Positions 44,428 to 53,456 of a stretch of 64,000 nt of DNA are shown piece by piece. A model generated the notes under the pieces. It searched no databases, was not told the DNA's origin, and worked only from the letters and a program-made list of their open reading frames with translations. The stretch comes from Tamlana flava (lineage in GTDB: Bacteria; Bacteroidota; Bacteroidia; Flavobacteriales; Flavobacteriaceae). A program made the translations under genes and the position numbers. The stretch spans positions 930,001-994,000 of the forward strand of contig NZ_JBGGTX010000001.1 in NCBI RefSeq assembly GCF_041287255.1. Direction: 5' to 3'. How positions within the stretch are numbered: position 1 is the stretch's first letter; each line of letters starts with the position of its first letter.

Positions 44428-45717
44428 TTAATCTTCATCTAAAACCTTAAACTCCACGAGGTCAATTTTGGTATTTGACACGGCCAAAACCGTAAACTGA
44501 AAGTTGTCAATTTTTACAACATCATTTTGTTTGGGAATCTCCTCAGTATGGTTTACAATTAATCCGCCAAGGGTTTCATAATTTTCACTTTCTGGAAGGT
44601 CTACCTTATAAATTTCATTTATGTAATCTACTTCCAATCGAGCTGAAAATTTATAGGTTTCTTCATCAATTTTCTCCTCGATTAAATTTGCTGAATCGTG
44701 CTCATCTTCAATTTCGCCGAACAATTCCTCAATAATATCTTCTACGGTCATAATGCCAGAAGTTCCGCCGTATTCGTCTAAAACCACAGCAATACTGCGT
44801 CTCTTCTTGGTAAGCACACTCAACACATCTTTTATAAGCACTGTTTCTGGAACAAACTCAACAGGTGTTAACATGGCTTTAATATTTTTGGCTTTTCTGA
44901 ACAATTCAAATGAATGCACATAGCCTAAAATATCGTCAATGGTATCTTTATAAACCAATATTTTGGTTCTTCCAGTTTCTGTAAAAAGCGCATTCAATGA
45001 TTTTACAGTATCGTTAACCTCAACAGCTATAATCTCGGTTCGAGGAATCATAACCTCTCTTGCCTTAACTTCGGAAAACTCCAAAGCATTTTGAAAAATC
45101 TGTATTTCGCTATCAACAGAATCATGTTCCTCTACAGCTTCCATTTGTTCACTAATGTAATTGCCGAGCTCTACTTTAGTAAAAGCAAGTTGAATTTGGT
45201 CGCCTTCGGTTTTAAAAAAAGTTTTCAGGATAAAATCTGAAATCCAAATCACGAAATCTGAAATGAACGTGAACAATACATAAAACAAATATGCTGGAAT
45301 TGCCAATGCTTTTATAAGCGTGTTGGCATATATCTGAAAGAATACCTTTGGCAAAAATTCTGCCGTGATTAAAATCACAACGGTTGAAATAATGGTTTGG
45401 GACAATAAATTTAAATCGGTTAAAAGATAATTTAAAAATTCACTGGACGTTGGCAGCAACGTCTGAAACCAATTCATAAGCACATCTCCCATAAAAAAAC
45501 CATAAACAACCAAAGCAATATTATTGCCAATGAGCATAGTTGTAATAAACTTTGATGGCTTTGTGGTAAGTTTTGTTAAAGCTTTTGCCAACAAACCTTC
45601 CTGTTTTTTTTCAATTTCAATGTGAATTTTATTGGAAGACACATAGGCAATTTCCATGCCCGAAAAAAAAGCCGAAAGTATAAGTGATAATACAATAATG
45701 ACAACAGGAACCGTCAT
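44428..45717 (-). CDS. CNNM/CBS transporter-like protein (hemolysin-C family)
   Basis: A 429-residue membrane protein: DUF21/CNNM domain with four spans in the first ~190 residues (SAFFSGMEIAYVSSNK is the family start), a pair of CBS domains (VMIPRTEIIAVEV to DEYGGTSGIMTVEDIIEELFGEIEDEHD) and a C-terminal CorC_HlyC domain (YETLGGLIVNHTEEIP). Members include Mg/Co efflux proteins and the flavobacterial gliding protein GldE; the context here does not decide. Follows the small membrane gene with no spacer. Confidence 0.88.
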   Translation of the reverse strand: MTVPVVIIVLSLILSAFFSGMEIAYVSSNKIHIEIEKKQEGLLAKALTKLTTKPSKFITTMLIGNNIALVVYGFFMGDVLMNWFQTLLPTSSEFLNYLLTDLNLLSQTIISTVVILITAEFLPKVFFQIYANTLIKALAIPAYLFYVLFTFISDFVIWISDFILKTFFKTEGDQIQLAFTKVELGNYISEQMEAVEEHDSVDSEIQIFQNALEFSEVKAREVMIPRTEIIAVEVNDTVKSLNALFTETGRTKILVYKDTIDDILGYVHSFELFRKAKNIKAMLTPVEFVPETVLIKDVLSVLTKKRRSIAVVLDEYGGTSGIMTVEDIIEELFGEIEDEHDSANLIEEKIDEETYKFSARLEVDYINEIYKVDLPESENYETLGGLIVNHTEEIPKQNDVVKIDNFQFTVLAVSNTKIDLVEFKVLDED

Positions 45718-45912
45718 TTATTTTGAGCTGTCTTTATTCTCATATTTCTTTCTAAATCTTTGCCTAAAGAAGTACATAAATGCCGCTAAAACAGCCAAGG
45801 CAAAAGAGATATAGGCTCCGTTGGTGCCGTTACCAAATTTTGATATGCCATCATAAAGAAACAAAACGGCAAAGGCCAAATAGGCATATTGAAAGATTTT
45901 AGAAAATTTCAT
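45718..45912 (-). CDS. small membrane protein
   Basis: A 64-residue protein with two hydrophobic segments (about 8-23 and 32-49) and a strongly basic C-terminus (FRQRFRKKYENKDSSK), so its C-terminal tail should be cytoplasmic. No domain recognised. It lies between lptC and the CNNM gene with no spacer to the latter, so it is translated from the same message; I recall similar short genes in this place in other Flavobacteriaceae. Confidence 0.7.
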   Translation of the reverse strand: MKFSKIFQYAYLAFAVLFLYDGISKFGNGTNGAYISFALAVLAAFMYFFRQRFRKKYENKDSSK

Positions 45913-45984
45913 GTGTTTGTGTTTGGCACAAAGATACTTAAAATAAAAACAGTTTATTTGTTCTATTTTAGTTTTTGTTCTCGA

Positions 45985-46539
45985 CTATTCTTCAAGGGTA
46001 ATAATGCCTGTAACCTCAAGAACTTCGGCATTTGTAAACTTTGAATTGGAATCAAAACCATTACCCTTAATAAGATCTTGTTCCGTTTGAAACTCAACGG
46101 GCTCATTGGTATATAACCATTCCTTTTTCTGGTCGTAGTATAGCTGATCGGTTTTTAAAACACTATTGTCGTGTGTGGTAATTACAACATTGTTTCGCAT
46201 ATCAATTAAATCGGTATTACCATATACAATGGCATAATCTGCAACCACAGTGCTTTTTTTATTGTCTTTGTCGAAAATATATAATGTAACACCGTCTGTA
46301 AATTCATGGAACGGGAAATCGCGGTTAGAATAATCCAACATCTTAGCACTTATTAGATTTGCAGTTACCCTTCCAGAATCGGTATACTTAACGTTCATAT
46401 TATAATCAATGCCGATTGGCTCGTTTTCTGAAATACCGATTTTTTGAACCTGTTTTAAACTGTCATTACATGAAAAAAACATAGTCACAATAATTATTGT
46501 GACTATGTTTAAAATATTATATGTTTTGTGTTTTTTCAT
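45985..46539 (-). CDS. lptC: LptC-like LPS export protein
   Basis: A 184-residue lipoprotein from MKKHKTYN; lipobox ends MFFSC near residue 25. The mature part is beta-rich (YTDSGRVTANLISAKMLDY, VVADYAIVYGNTDLIDMRNNVVITT), the LptC/OstA pattern that forms part of the periplasmic LPS bridge. I start it at the ATG at 46539, which shares one base with the stop of the upstream TPR gene (TAATG), rather than 13 codons further up. Unlike E. coli LptC it seems lipid-anchored. Confidence 0.86.
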   Translation of the reverse strand: MKKHKTYNILNIVTIIIVTMFFSCNDSLKQVQKIGISENEPIGIDYNMNVKYTDSGRVTANLISAKMLDYSNRDFPFHEFTDGVTLYIFDKDNKKSTVVADYAIVYGNTDLIDMRNNVVITTHDNSVLKTDQLYYDQKKEWLYTNEPVEFQTEQDLIKGNGFDSNSKFTNAEVLEVTGIITLEE

Positions 46540-47918
46540 TAAATATTTGGAACGGTAACAGAGCGTCCAATCCAACAACTAATCTTGATTACTTGACCAG
46601 AACATCCGCAGCTAAACACATCGGCTTTTGATGGTGCTCTATCTAAATAACTATTAACAGATTGTGCAGAAGCTTTAGATAAGGTTGGGTCAACTCGGCC
46701 CGCTTTTCTAGCTTCATCTGCCGCCAACCAATATACTGCTCTTTTGTTAAAAGTAGTATCGCCACAATTGTTAGCACTAGCTGCGTACATAGCTGCTATT
46801 GACAAATATGGGCGGCCATTTGATGGGTTCAGTCTAAGCGATTCATTGAAAAAGCTTCTTGCTTGCCCATAATTTCCTTTAGCCTTTAATTTTAAACCAA
46901 TTCTATTGTTAAGTTTTGCTTTTTGAAAATTATCTGTTTCTAAATCAATAGCCTGTTTGTAAAAGGCAATGGCCTCACTTGATTTACCCTCTTTATCTTT
47001 TAAGATACCCAAGTAAAATGCTGAATTCGCAGAAGGGCTTATTTCATGGTAAGCATTTACCAATTCAAAGAACAATGGGTCGTCGGTACATTCCTTTTGC
47101 GACATTTGTCCAGCAGCACGTTGCAACCAAACTGCATTGTTTTTATTGGCTTCAAAATCTCTTTTAAATATAGGGATTAAGTTCTCACAATTCGCTCTAG
47201 GACCCAATTTTCCATCAATACTTTCGGAAATCTGGTCATAAGCTTTTAAATAGCTCTCGTAATACCTTTTATAGCTTTTTTCTTTGCTAGTGTAGCTCGC
47301 ACCAGTTGAATCTTTTGCAATAAGTTTGTTTAATTGTTCAGAGTAGTTTTGAACCTCAACTTCTACCTTCTCTACAACGTCATCATATTTGCTAAACAAC
47401 TCAGCAGCTGGCTTTTTACCTGCATCGTACAAATCTACCATTAAGGAAAAATAGGTGTATAAGCTTTTTGGATTTGTAAAAGTTTCTTTATCTAGATTAT
47501 ATGCAGCATCAAAACACTCATACAATTCTACATCTGTTTTACCCAATTCTTTTCTGTTGTCGTACATTAATTGGCAAGCTTGGGCCGCATACTCCCCTTT
47601 TGGTGTTTTACTGGCAAAGTGCTCTGCTCTTTGTTCCCAAAGCTTTAAAAGATCGTTTATGAAAGCTACTTTTTCAGCTCCAGCAGAATTATCAATTTTG
47701 TGCTCTAAAATTTTCTCACCATCAACATAAATGGCATTATTGAATTTTGGGCATCTATTTCTCACAGCCATCCATGGCTCATAAGCAGCATCAAAATTTT
47801 TCGATTTTACATACTCATGGAATATGGACAATTTGGTCATACATTCTTCATCCTGTTGGGCAAAACCAAAGTTCAATCCAATAAATAAAAGCGCTAATAA
47901 AGTAATTTTAGTTTTCAT
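46539..47918 (-). CDS. periplasmic TPR protein
   Basis: A 459-residue protein with a signal peptide (ITLLALLFIGLNFGFAQ). Tetratricopeptide-like helices are seen around 300-400 (NSAFYLGILKDKEGKSSEAI, KLNNRIGLKLKAKGNYGQA, FFNESLRLNPSNGRPYLSIA), with helical repeats before. The C-terminus has a Cys-rich CGCSG and ends SVTVPNI. Function unknown; by position between the barrel protein and lptC it may help outer-membrane assembly, an inference only. It starts 18 bases after the barrel gene. Confidence 0.82.
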   Translation of the reverse strand: MKTKITLLALLFIGLNFGFAQQDEECMTKLSIFHEYVKSKNFDAAYEPWMAVRNRCPKFNNAIYVDGEKILEHKIDNSAGAEKVAFINDLLKLWEQRAEHFASKTPKGEYAAQACQLMYDNRKELGKTDVELYECFDAAYNLDKETFTNPKSLYTYFSLMVDLYDAGKKPAAELFSKYDDVVEKVEVEVQNYSEQLNKLIAKDSTGASYTSKEKSYKRYYESYLKAYDQISESIDGKLGPRANCENLIPIFKRDFEANKNNAVWLQRAAGQMSQKECTDDPLFFELVNAYHEISPSANSAFYLGILKDKEGKSSEAIAFYKQAIDLETDNFQKAKLNNRIGLKLKAKGNYGQARSFFNESLRLNPSNGRPYLSIAAMYAASANNCGDTTFNKRAVYWLAADEARKAGRVDPTLSKASAQSVNSYLDRAPSKADVFSCGCSGQVIKISCWIGRSVTVPNI

Positions 47919-47936
47919 GATTATAAATTTGTTCTT

Positions 47937-49250
47937 TTAGTCATATTTCCTTTTTTGAAACCATCTATCGTTCAAAGATAAGCTTAATTGAAGATTTATA
48001 AAATTCTCTTGAATTAAATTGCTATTTGTGGTGCCTCTTTTTCCTATTTCGAAGCCCAAATTGGCGTTTGAGAGCAGTCTAGCATCCCCAACCGGTAATC
48101 CTACTCCAAAAGATATGCCAAACTCTTTAATGGATTCATTATTTATATTCAACCCTGTTTCTTCCTGTCTAAACCCAGCTCTGTAAACAATACGCTCCCA
48201 GAAACTATCAAAAGAATTAAAATCTGGAATGTAAAACCCACCTAAAGAGAGTGAGTAGGCATCTTTATAAGTCGTTGCATTTGTGCCGTATAATTGGTTT
48301 GAAAACTTACTGGTTTTTTGAAAACTGGTTTCAGCTCCAACAAACCATTTTCGTGGCTGTCCAATTCCTGCTCCAAATGCAAATTTTGAAGGCAAAACCA
48401 ATTCAGTTTCTGCAAGACCCATAGCCTGCAAATCAGATTGAATGGTGTTTACAACAAACTCTTGCCCTGTTGCGCTTAAAGTAACCGTTGAAATTGAACG
48501 TTCGTTTTGCGAGATTAAATTGCTTTCTGGAGTAAAGGTCATACCGGAAACAAGTTCCAATTTACTGTTCAACATCCTTTTATAGGACAAACCAAAATTA
48601 AAATTCACTCCGCTTAAGTCCGACCTATTTCTCTCGCTAGATTGATATTGGGTTGGAACCCCATTGTCATATTGTACAATTAAAGTGCTGTTTTGAATAT
48701 TTCCAAAATTGTAATGCACATCAACACCTGCAGTTAATCCTTTTGCTATTTGATAGCCCAATCCGAAAAACACCTTGTTTACTCCTCCTTCTCCTTTAAA
48801 CCTGTTTTGCAAATTGCCATCGTTATTCAAAGATTCCAATTTATATCCTACTGAAGTATAAGGCAATAGACCAAACCCAAAGCCGAACTTGCCCACTGGC
48901 ACAGATAACGCCAAATAATCAAAGGTTGTAGATGATGCTTTTTCAGTACCAGAATTACTTTTTAAATCCTGACTTGTGTAACCACCTCCAACGGTAAATT
49001 TAACTGGTCTGCTCTCTCCATTAAAGGGATAAATACCAACATTTTCACCAGCATAGGATGCTGGATTTCTTAAATTCATATGGATACTATCGTTATAAAT
49101 ACTTAATCCACCCATACTCCGGTTTTCAACCGTTCCCTTGAATTTAAGGTTACCTATACCGTAGAAAGAATAAGGTGAAGCTGTACCCTCTTGTGCATAA
49201 TTGAAAATAGTAAATACTAAAGCAAAAACTAATACAAGTTTTTTTATCAT
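47937..49250 (-). CDS. outer-membrane beta-barrel protein
   Basis: A 437-residue exported protein: signal peptide (LVLVFALVFTIFNYAQ), then SPYSFYGIGNLKFKGT and many alternating short strands with Gly/Tyr/Phe (FGFGFGLLPYTSVGY, KVFFGLGYQIAKGLTAGVDVHYNFG), as in OmpP1/FadL-like or type IX-associated barrels. The very end is FQKRKYD, preceded by alternating strand residues as expected for barrel insertion. The cargo is unknown. Overlaps coaX by 4 bases, so it is coupled to it. Confidence 0.8.
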   Translation of the reverse strand: MIKKLVLVFALVFTIFNYAQEGTASPYSFYGIGNLKFKGTVENRSMGGLSIYNDSIHMNLRNPASYAGENVGIYPFNGESRPVKFTVGGGYTSQDLKSNSGTEKASSTTFDYLALSVPVGKFGFGFGLLPYTSVGYKLESLNNDGNLQNRFKGEGGVNKVFFGLGYQIAKGLTAGVDVHYNFGNIQNSTLIVQYDNGVPTQYQSSERNRSDLSGVNFNFGLSYKRMLNSKLELVSGMTFTPESNLISQNERSISTVTLSATGQEFVVNTIQSDLQAMGLAETELVLPSKFAFGAGIGQPRKWFVGAETSFQKTSKFSNQLYGTNATTYKDAYSLSLGGFYIPDFNSFDSFWERIVYRAGFRQEETGLNINNESIKEFGISFGVGLPVGDARLLSNANLGFEIGKRGTTNSNLIQENFINLQLSLSLNDRWFQKRKYD

Positions 49251-49978
49251 TCGTTCGAGTTAAATTGTAAAATAAAGTTTAATCCCTCCAATAGAAAATT
49301 AGGATTGGCAAATATGCTACTTTTTAATTGCTTAGACAAGAATTTGGCATCGCCTCCTGTTAAAATAACTGTTAAATCGGGATAATTAAGTTTATAAGTT
49401 GCAATGGCACCATCCATTTCATTAACAATTCCGCTGACAACCCCAGAGTGTATGGAGTGTTTGGTAGAAGTTCCTATAATATTTTTTGGCACTTCTGTTT
49501 CCAATAACGGTAAATTAGCAGTTAAATTATTCAATGATTTATACCTCATCCGCAGACCTGGAGAAATTGCGCCGCCCAGATATTCGTTTTTAGCATTTAC
49601 AAAATCGTAAGTGATGCAGGTTCCTGCATCAATGACTAGTGTATTATTTTCAGGAAATTGATTAACTGATGCACTTACCAATGCCATTCTATCTACGCCC
49701 AATGTTTTTGGGGTTTTGTACAAATTTGTAAAAGGCAATCTTGTTTCGGAATCCAATATGAGCAAATCAAAAATTTTGCCTATTGTATCTACATCTTCAT
49801 CATTTAACCTTCCAACAGATGATACAATAGCTCTTTTTAAACCACGGAAATTACCTTTTAATTGCTTTATCTCAGCTATAATGCTATCTAATCCAACAGA
49901 TGTTTTATCCATCAACCTGTTGCTCTTAAAAACAGCAAGTTTCACAAACGTATTGCCAACATCAATGATTAAATTCAT
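49247..49978 (-). CDS. coaX: type III pantothenate kinase
   Basis: A 243-residue ASKHA-fold kinase, first step of coenzyme A synthesis. Phosphate loops IIDVGNTFVKLAVF at the start and IDAGTCITYDF near residue 118, the substrate motif GVDRMALV near 96, and GGAISPGLRMRYKSL are the family signatures. First gene of the run coaX - barrel - TPR - lptC - small protein - CNNM. The 150-base gap before tRNA-Phe contains the tRNA promoter. Confidence 0.95.
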   Translation of the reverse strand: MNLIIDVGNTFVKLAVFKSNRLMDKTSVGLDSIIAEIKQLKGNFRGLKRAIVSSVGRLNDEDVDTIGKIFDLLILDSETRLPFTNLYKTPKTLGVDRMALVSASVNQFPENNTLVIDAGTCITYDFVNAKNEYLGGAISPGLRMRYKSLNNLTANLPLLETEVPKNIIGTSTKHSIHSGVVSGIVNEMDGAIATYKLNYPDLTVILTGGDAKFLSKQLKSSIFANPNFLLEGLNFILQFNSNE

Positions 49979-50080
49979 TATAAATTGAAAAAGTGTAAAA
50001 CTACAAAACCATGAGGATTAAAATCTTAAATATTTTATAATTGTTTAATTTTAAAATAGTCCATCTTTTTATGATTTTAT

Positions 50081-50112
50081 TTTGTGAAATAATAAAAATG
50101 ACTTTATATTTG
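50081..50112 (+). promoter_or_regulatory. promoter of tRNA-Phe
   Basis: TTTG at 50081-50084 and TATATTTG at 50105-50112, spaced 20 bases, match the Bacteroidota -33/-7 consensus (TTTG and TAnnTTTG). The mature tRNA starts 16 bases after the -7 element. Confidence 0.75.
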
Positions 50113-50127
50113 CATCCGCTTTGGCGA

Positions 50128-50200
50128 GGTACCTTAGCTCAGTTGGTAGAGCAAAGGACTGAAAATCCTTGTGTCCCTGGTTCGATTCCTGGAGGTACCA
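50128..50200 (+). tRNA. tRNA-Phe (anticodon GAA)
   Basis: A 73-base cloverleaf: acceptor arm GGTACCT/AGGTACC, D arm GCTCAGTTGGTAGAGC, anticodon stem AAGGA/TCCTT around CTGAAAA giving GAA, and T arm CTGGTTCGATTCCTG. CCA is not encoded. It has its own promoter and a terminator 6 bases downstream, so it is a single-gene unit. It marks the change from core genes to the unusual accessory locus on the right. Confidence 0.96.
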
Positions 50201-50206
50201 CTTGAT

Positions 50207-50231
50207 AACCCCTGTTTACAGGGGTTTTTTT
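50207..50231 (+). terminator. rho-independent terminator after tRNA-Phe
   Basis: Perfect stem AACCCCTG (50207-50214) / CAGGGGTT (50219-50226) with a 4-base loop and a run of T to 50231. Confidence 0.88.
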
Positions 50232-50293
50232 GTTTTTGGGGGTAACGTTCAGGGGTGACATTTTCCAAAATTTCTTCAATAGCTAAGAGTTTC

Positions 50294-50616
50294 TCATTTA
50301 TTTTTAAATATAATTTGTAAGAATCCAAATCTTATAATTTCAAACATTGTATTCCAACTACTTTCCGAGAATATTTAAAATACATGTTTATAAACTCATC
50401 TTTTGTACAACCGGGATTACCACAGCCATCATTACTTTCAAGAATCCTCTCGGCCAGCAAACTTCTTAGGCCCGTAGTACCTTTATTGATTACACACCTT
50501 AATAACTCATTTTTAAATTTCACAAACTCTGAGTCTAAATATGACTCATCATTTATTAATTGAGCTCTTGTTTTAAAACATATAAATCCAATTAAAAGAT
50601 ACAGGTAAATTTTCAT
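50294..50616 (-). pseudogene. frameshifted remnant of a small secreted protein gene
   Basis: From ATG at 50616 the frame encodes a signal peptide (YLYLLIGFICFKTRAQ) and a short domain with LLRCVINKGTTGLRSLLAE and DGCGNPGCTKDEFINMYFK, then ends in an atypical tail at 50332. Around the A/T run 50371-50380 a one-base shift opens a second frame reading IFSESSWNTMFEIIRFGF up to TGA at 50294. That continuation fits the preceding domain (a helix with Trp and a terminal GF) better than the actual tail, so I read the gene as frameshifted. No function recognised. If the shift is not real, it is a 94-residue secreted protein. Confidence 0.4.
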
Positions 50617-50718
50617 AATATCACACAATAAGCATACAATCGTTCATGTAAAAATATATTTCAAAATCCTAAAAATTAAATTTTTATATTTAGGTTTTAA
50701 TTTTAGATAAATTTAGCA

Positions 50719-51321
50719 ATGGATTTAAAAACAGCATTAGAAATAATTAAAATTGAAAACTTTAAGGGAATTGATGATATTGAATTTCAGTATAAAAAAG
50801 AGTTGCAACGAGCAAAATTATCATTTGAAAATGCTACTAATGAAATTATAAAAAAAGAATATTCAAATAGAATTGAAAAGCTTAATTCAGCTTTCGAATA
50901 TATCAAAACAAATCAAAATGAATTAAGAAAAAAGGAAAGCCTTAAAATTCCTGCAGTACAATTAAGCCCCAAACAAAAAAAATTAGCAGTAACATTTGGA
51001 ATTATATTAATTGTCATTGTTTCATTTTTTGGAGTTAGGCTCCATATTGCAAGTAATTATGTTGAAGAGGGCTTATCATTTTTTAAATCTAGTAATTATA
51101 GTGATGCTTTAGAATATTTTGAAAAAGCTAATGGTTTAGGCTCTTTAGCGGGAAAATATTATTATGGAAAAACACTTCATCGGTTGAATCCAAACAATAG
51201 ATCACAAGGATTTGAATTTATGAAAACCGCAGTTGAAAAAGGTTATAATTTTAGAATAGACACATTAGAGAAAAGGATTTTTAATAGATTGAATGAAGAA
51301 GCTGAAAATTTTTACAAATAA
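50719..51321 (+). CDS. J-like head, membrane span and TPR/Sel1-like tail
   Basis: A 200-residue membrane protein. Residues 1-65 are a helical head (ALEIIKIENF to LNSAFEYIKTN) whose pattern resembles the heads of the two larger proteins at 54.2 and 56.0 kb and, more distantly, a DnaJ J-domain without the HPD tripeptide. A span follows (about 89-110); Lys-rich residues before it put the head in the cytoplasm. The tail has a TPR/Sel1-like pair (YVEEGLSFFKSSNYSDALEYFEKA and RSQGFEFMKTAVEKGYNF). First gene of the accessory locus. Function unknown; it may be the simplest member of a three-protein set. Confidence 0.7.
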   Translation: MDLKTALEIIKIENFKGIDDIEFQYKKELQRAKLSFENATNEIIKKEYSNRIEKLNSAFEYIKTNQNELRKKESLKIPAVQLSPKQKKLAVTFGIILIVIVSFFGVRLHIASNYVEEGLSFFKSSNYSDALEYFEKANGLGSLAGKYYYGKTLHRLNPNNRSQGFEFMKTAVEKGYNFRIDTLEKRIFNRLNEEAENFYK

Positions 51322-51455
51322 TGATTAAGAAAAAAACACGAATACAGATTGTAATCGGTGGTTAATCTTTCACCGTCATAACCAACACAATTTTTCAAAT
51401 TTGAATCCATAAAAGTCAATATAGTTATTTATAAAAAATTGAAAATATTTAGAAT

Positions 51456-53456
51456 ATGAGTGCAGCCAACCAACTTAATGCAATCTTAGAAGAAGTAAAA
51501 GAAATCCAAACACAAACAATAACGTATAGTGAGGAGATTGAAAAGACACATCAAGAAGCTCTTGCCACACAAGAAGAAATAATAAATACACAAAATGAAT
51601 CTATAGAACTCAAGGAAGCTATTTCTGAAATTAATAATGAATCACAAAATTATAAAGATCAAATTCAAACTATATTAGATGAAGTTACTGATATTAAGCA
51701 AAGGATTATTGAAGTTCTAGAGCAAATTCAAGAACACGAGCAGGCTGCAAACGAAGCATTAACACATACTCAGGAACACGAGCAGGCTGCAAACGAAGCA
51801 CTCACCCAAACACAGGAACACGAACAGGATGCAAACGAAGTACTAACACATACACGGGAACACGAGCAGGCTGCAAACGAAGCACTAACACATACACGGG
51901 AACACGAGCAGGCCGCAAACGAAGCACTAGCACATACACGGGAACACGAGCAGGCCGCAAACGAAGCTCTAACACATACACGGGAACACGAGCAGGCTGC
52001 AAACGAAGCACTAACACATACACAGGAACACGAGCAGGCTGCAAACGAAGCACTAACACATACACAGGAACACGAGCAGGCAGCTGAGCAAGCTATGGGT
52101 CAAGCCCAACAACATGAACAGGCAGCTGAACAGGCTATGGGACAAGCACAGCAACACGAACAGGCAGCCGAACAGGCTATGGGACAAGCACAGCAACACG
52201 AACAGGCAGCCGAACAGGCTATGGGACAAGCACAGCAACACGAACAGGCAGCTGAACAGGCTATGGGTCAAGCACAGCAACACGAACAGGCTGCAAACGA
52301 AGCACTAACACATACACAGGAACACGAGCAGGCAGCTGAGCAAGCTATGGGTCAAGCCCAACAACATGAACAGGCAGCTGAACAGGCTATGGGACAAGCA
52401 CAGCAACACGAACAGGCAGCCGAACAGGCTATGGGTCAAGCACAGCAACACGAACAGGCAGCCGAACAGGCTATGGGTCAAGCACAGCAACACGAACAGG
52501 CAGCCGAACAGGCTATGGGACAAGCACAGCAACACGAACAGGCAGCTGAACAGGCTATGGGTCAAGCACAGCAACACGAACAGGCAGCTGAACAGGCTAT
52601 GGGTCAAGCACAGCAATATGAACAGCATGCAGAAGAGGCTATGAATCAAGTACAGAGTTTTGTGGAAGGTGCTGAAAATGCTATGAATGAAGCTCAACAA
52701 CATGAACAGCATGCAGAAGAGGCTATGAATCAGGTTCAGAGTTTTGTGGAAGGTGCTGAAAACGCAATGAATGAAGCTCAACAACATGAACATACTGCTG
52801 AACAGGCAATGGGTGAAACTCAACAACATGAGCAAAATGCAGAACAGGCTATGAGTGAAGCTCAACAACATGAACAAGCAGCAGAGCAATCTATGACTCA
52901 AGCCCAGGAACACCTACAAACTGTAGAACAAGCTGCTCAACAAATCCAACCATATATTGAAATAATGCAAAATGCTTCAGAAGAAGTAAGCCAGAGAGTA
53001 AGTGAAATTAATGAAGTATCAAGTGAAGTTGAGACGGCTCTAAATGAAATAAATGATTCCGTTTCAAAAATGGTTGATGAAACTGAAAAAGTAAGCGATT
53101 TAAAAGAAAAAGCTAATGACCTTATGGAAGAAACAAACAATATTAAGGACAAAACACATGATTTGTTTGATCAAACTTGCGATAAGGCCGAAAGCTTAAT
53201 TGAGAAAGTTGAAGAACTCTTAGAACAAACAACTGATAAGGCTGAAGAAATATTAGATAAAGGAGAAGAATTATTGGAGCAAACCAGAGATAGGTCTGAA
53301 GAAATTATAGAAAAAGCTCAAGAAGCAGCTTCAGATGCAGAAGATTATTCTAAATCAGCAGAAACTGAAGCTGATAGGGCTGAAAATGCAGCCGATAGAG
53401 CAGAGAGTGCAGCAGACCGAGCAGAAAGATCGGCTGATAATGCAGAAGATTACTAA
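51456..53456 (+). CDS. 666-residue coiled-coil protein built of 14-residue repeats
   Basis: No signal peptide or membrane span, so probably cytoplasmic. Residues 1-92 are a helical lead-in with heptad character. Then come 29 consecutive 14-residue units (two heptads each), mostly EHEQAANEALTHTQ or QHEQAAEQAMGQAQ, changing to SFVEGAENAMNEAQ-type units at the end. After this lies a non-repetitive helical part (about 500-640) and a C-terminal run of 7-residue ADRAENA-type repeats ending NAEDY. A long rod-like, Ala/Gln/Glu-rich coiled coil is expected. Length should vary between strains. Its stop overlaps that of the convergent gene by 4 bases. Function unknown; scaffold or spacer is inferred. 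Confidence 0.85.
   Translation: MSAANQLNAILEEVKEIQTQTITYSEEIEKTHQEALATQEEIINTQNESIELKEAISEINNESQNYKDQIQTILDEVTDIKQRIIEVLEQIQEHEQAANEALTHTQEHEQAANEALTQTQEHEQDANEVLTHTREHEQAANEALTHTREHEQAANEALAHTREHEQAANEALTHTREHEQAANEALTHTQEHEQAANEALTHTQEHEQAAEQAMGQAQQHEQAAEQAMGQAQQHEQAAEQAMGQAQQHEQAAEQAMGQAQQHEQAAEQAMGQAQQHEQAANEALTHTQEHEQAAEQAMGQAQQHEQAAEQAMGQAQQHEQAAEQAMGQAQQHEQAAEQAMGQAQQHEQAAEQAMGQAQQHEQAAEQAMGQAQQHEQAAEQAMGQAQQYEQHAEEAMNQVQSFVEGAENAMNEAQQHEQHAEEAMNQVQSFVEGAENAMNEAQQHEHTAEQAMGETQQHEQNAEQAMSEAQQHEQAAEQSMTQAQEHLQTVEQAAQQIQPYIEIMQNASEEVSQRVSEINEVSSEVETALNEINDSVSKMVDETEKVSDLKEKANDLMEETNNIKDKTHDLFDQTCDKAESLIEKVEELLEQTTDKAEEILDKGEELLEQTRDRSEEIIEKAQEAASDAEDYSKSAETEADRAENAADRAESAADRAERSADNAEDY
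51732..52949 (+). repeat. 42-bp in-frame tandem repeat (29 units)
   Basis: Twenty-nine in-phase units of 42 bp, each encoding 14 residues. The centre is highly homogenised. A 147-base stretch (52037-52183) recurs identically 252 bp (six units) downstream at 52289-52435, showing a recent block duplication. End units are diverged. Because 42 is divisible by 3, other frames also stay open across the array; those frames are not genes. Confidence 0.92.

Noticed and set aside
45985..46578. lptC start 13 codons upstream (46578)
   Set aside because: That start lies inside the TPR gene and adds residues before a good lipoprotein signal; the ATG at 46539 overlaps the TPR stop by one base, the usual coupling.
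50134..50328. 64-codon minus-strand frame over tRNA-Phe
   Set aside because: Half of it is the antisense of the tRNA and its terminator, a well-known spurious product; the other half may belong to the decayed gene at 50294-50616.
52053..52913. Leu/Cys/Ser-rich minus-strand frames opposite the coiled-coil gene
   Set aside because: They are antisense shadows of the 42-bp repeat and start and end inside it.
51732..52949. Possible CRISPR array or minisatellite in the 42-bp repeats
   Set aside because: Units are contiguous with no unique spacers, keep one reading frame, and encode a continuous coiled coil; no cas genes are present.
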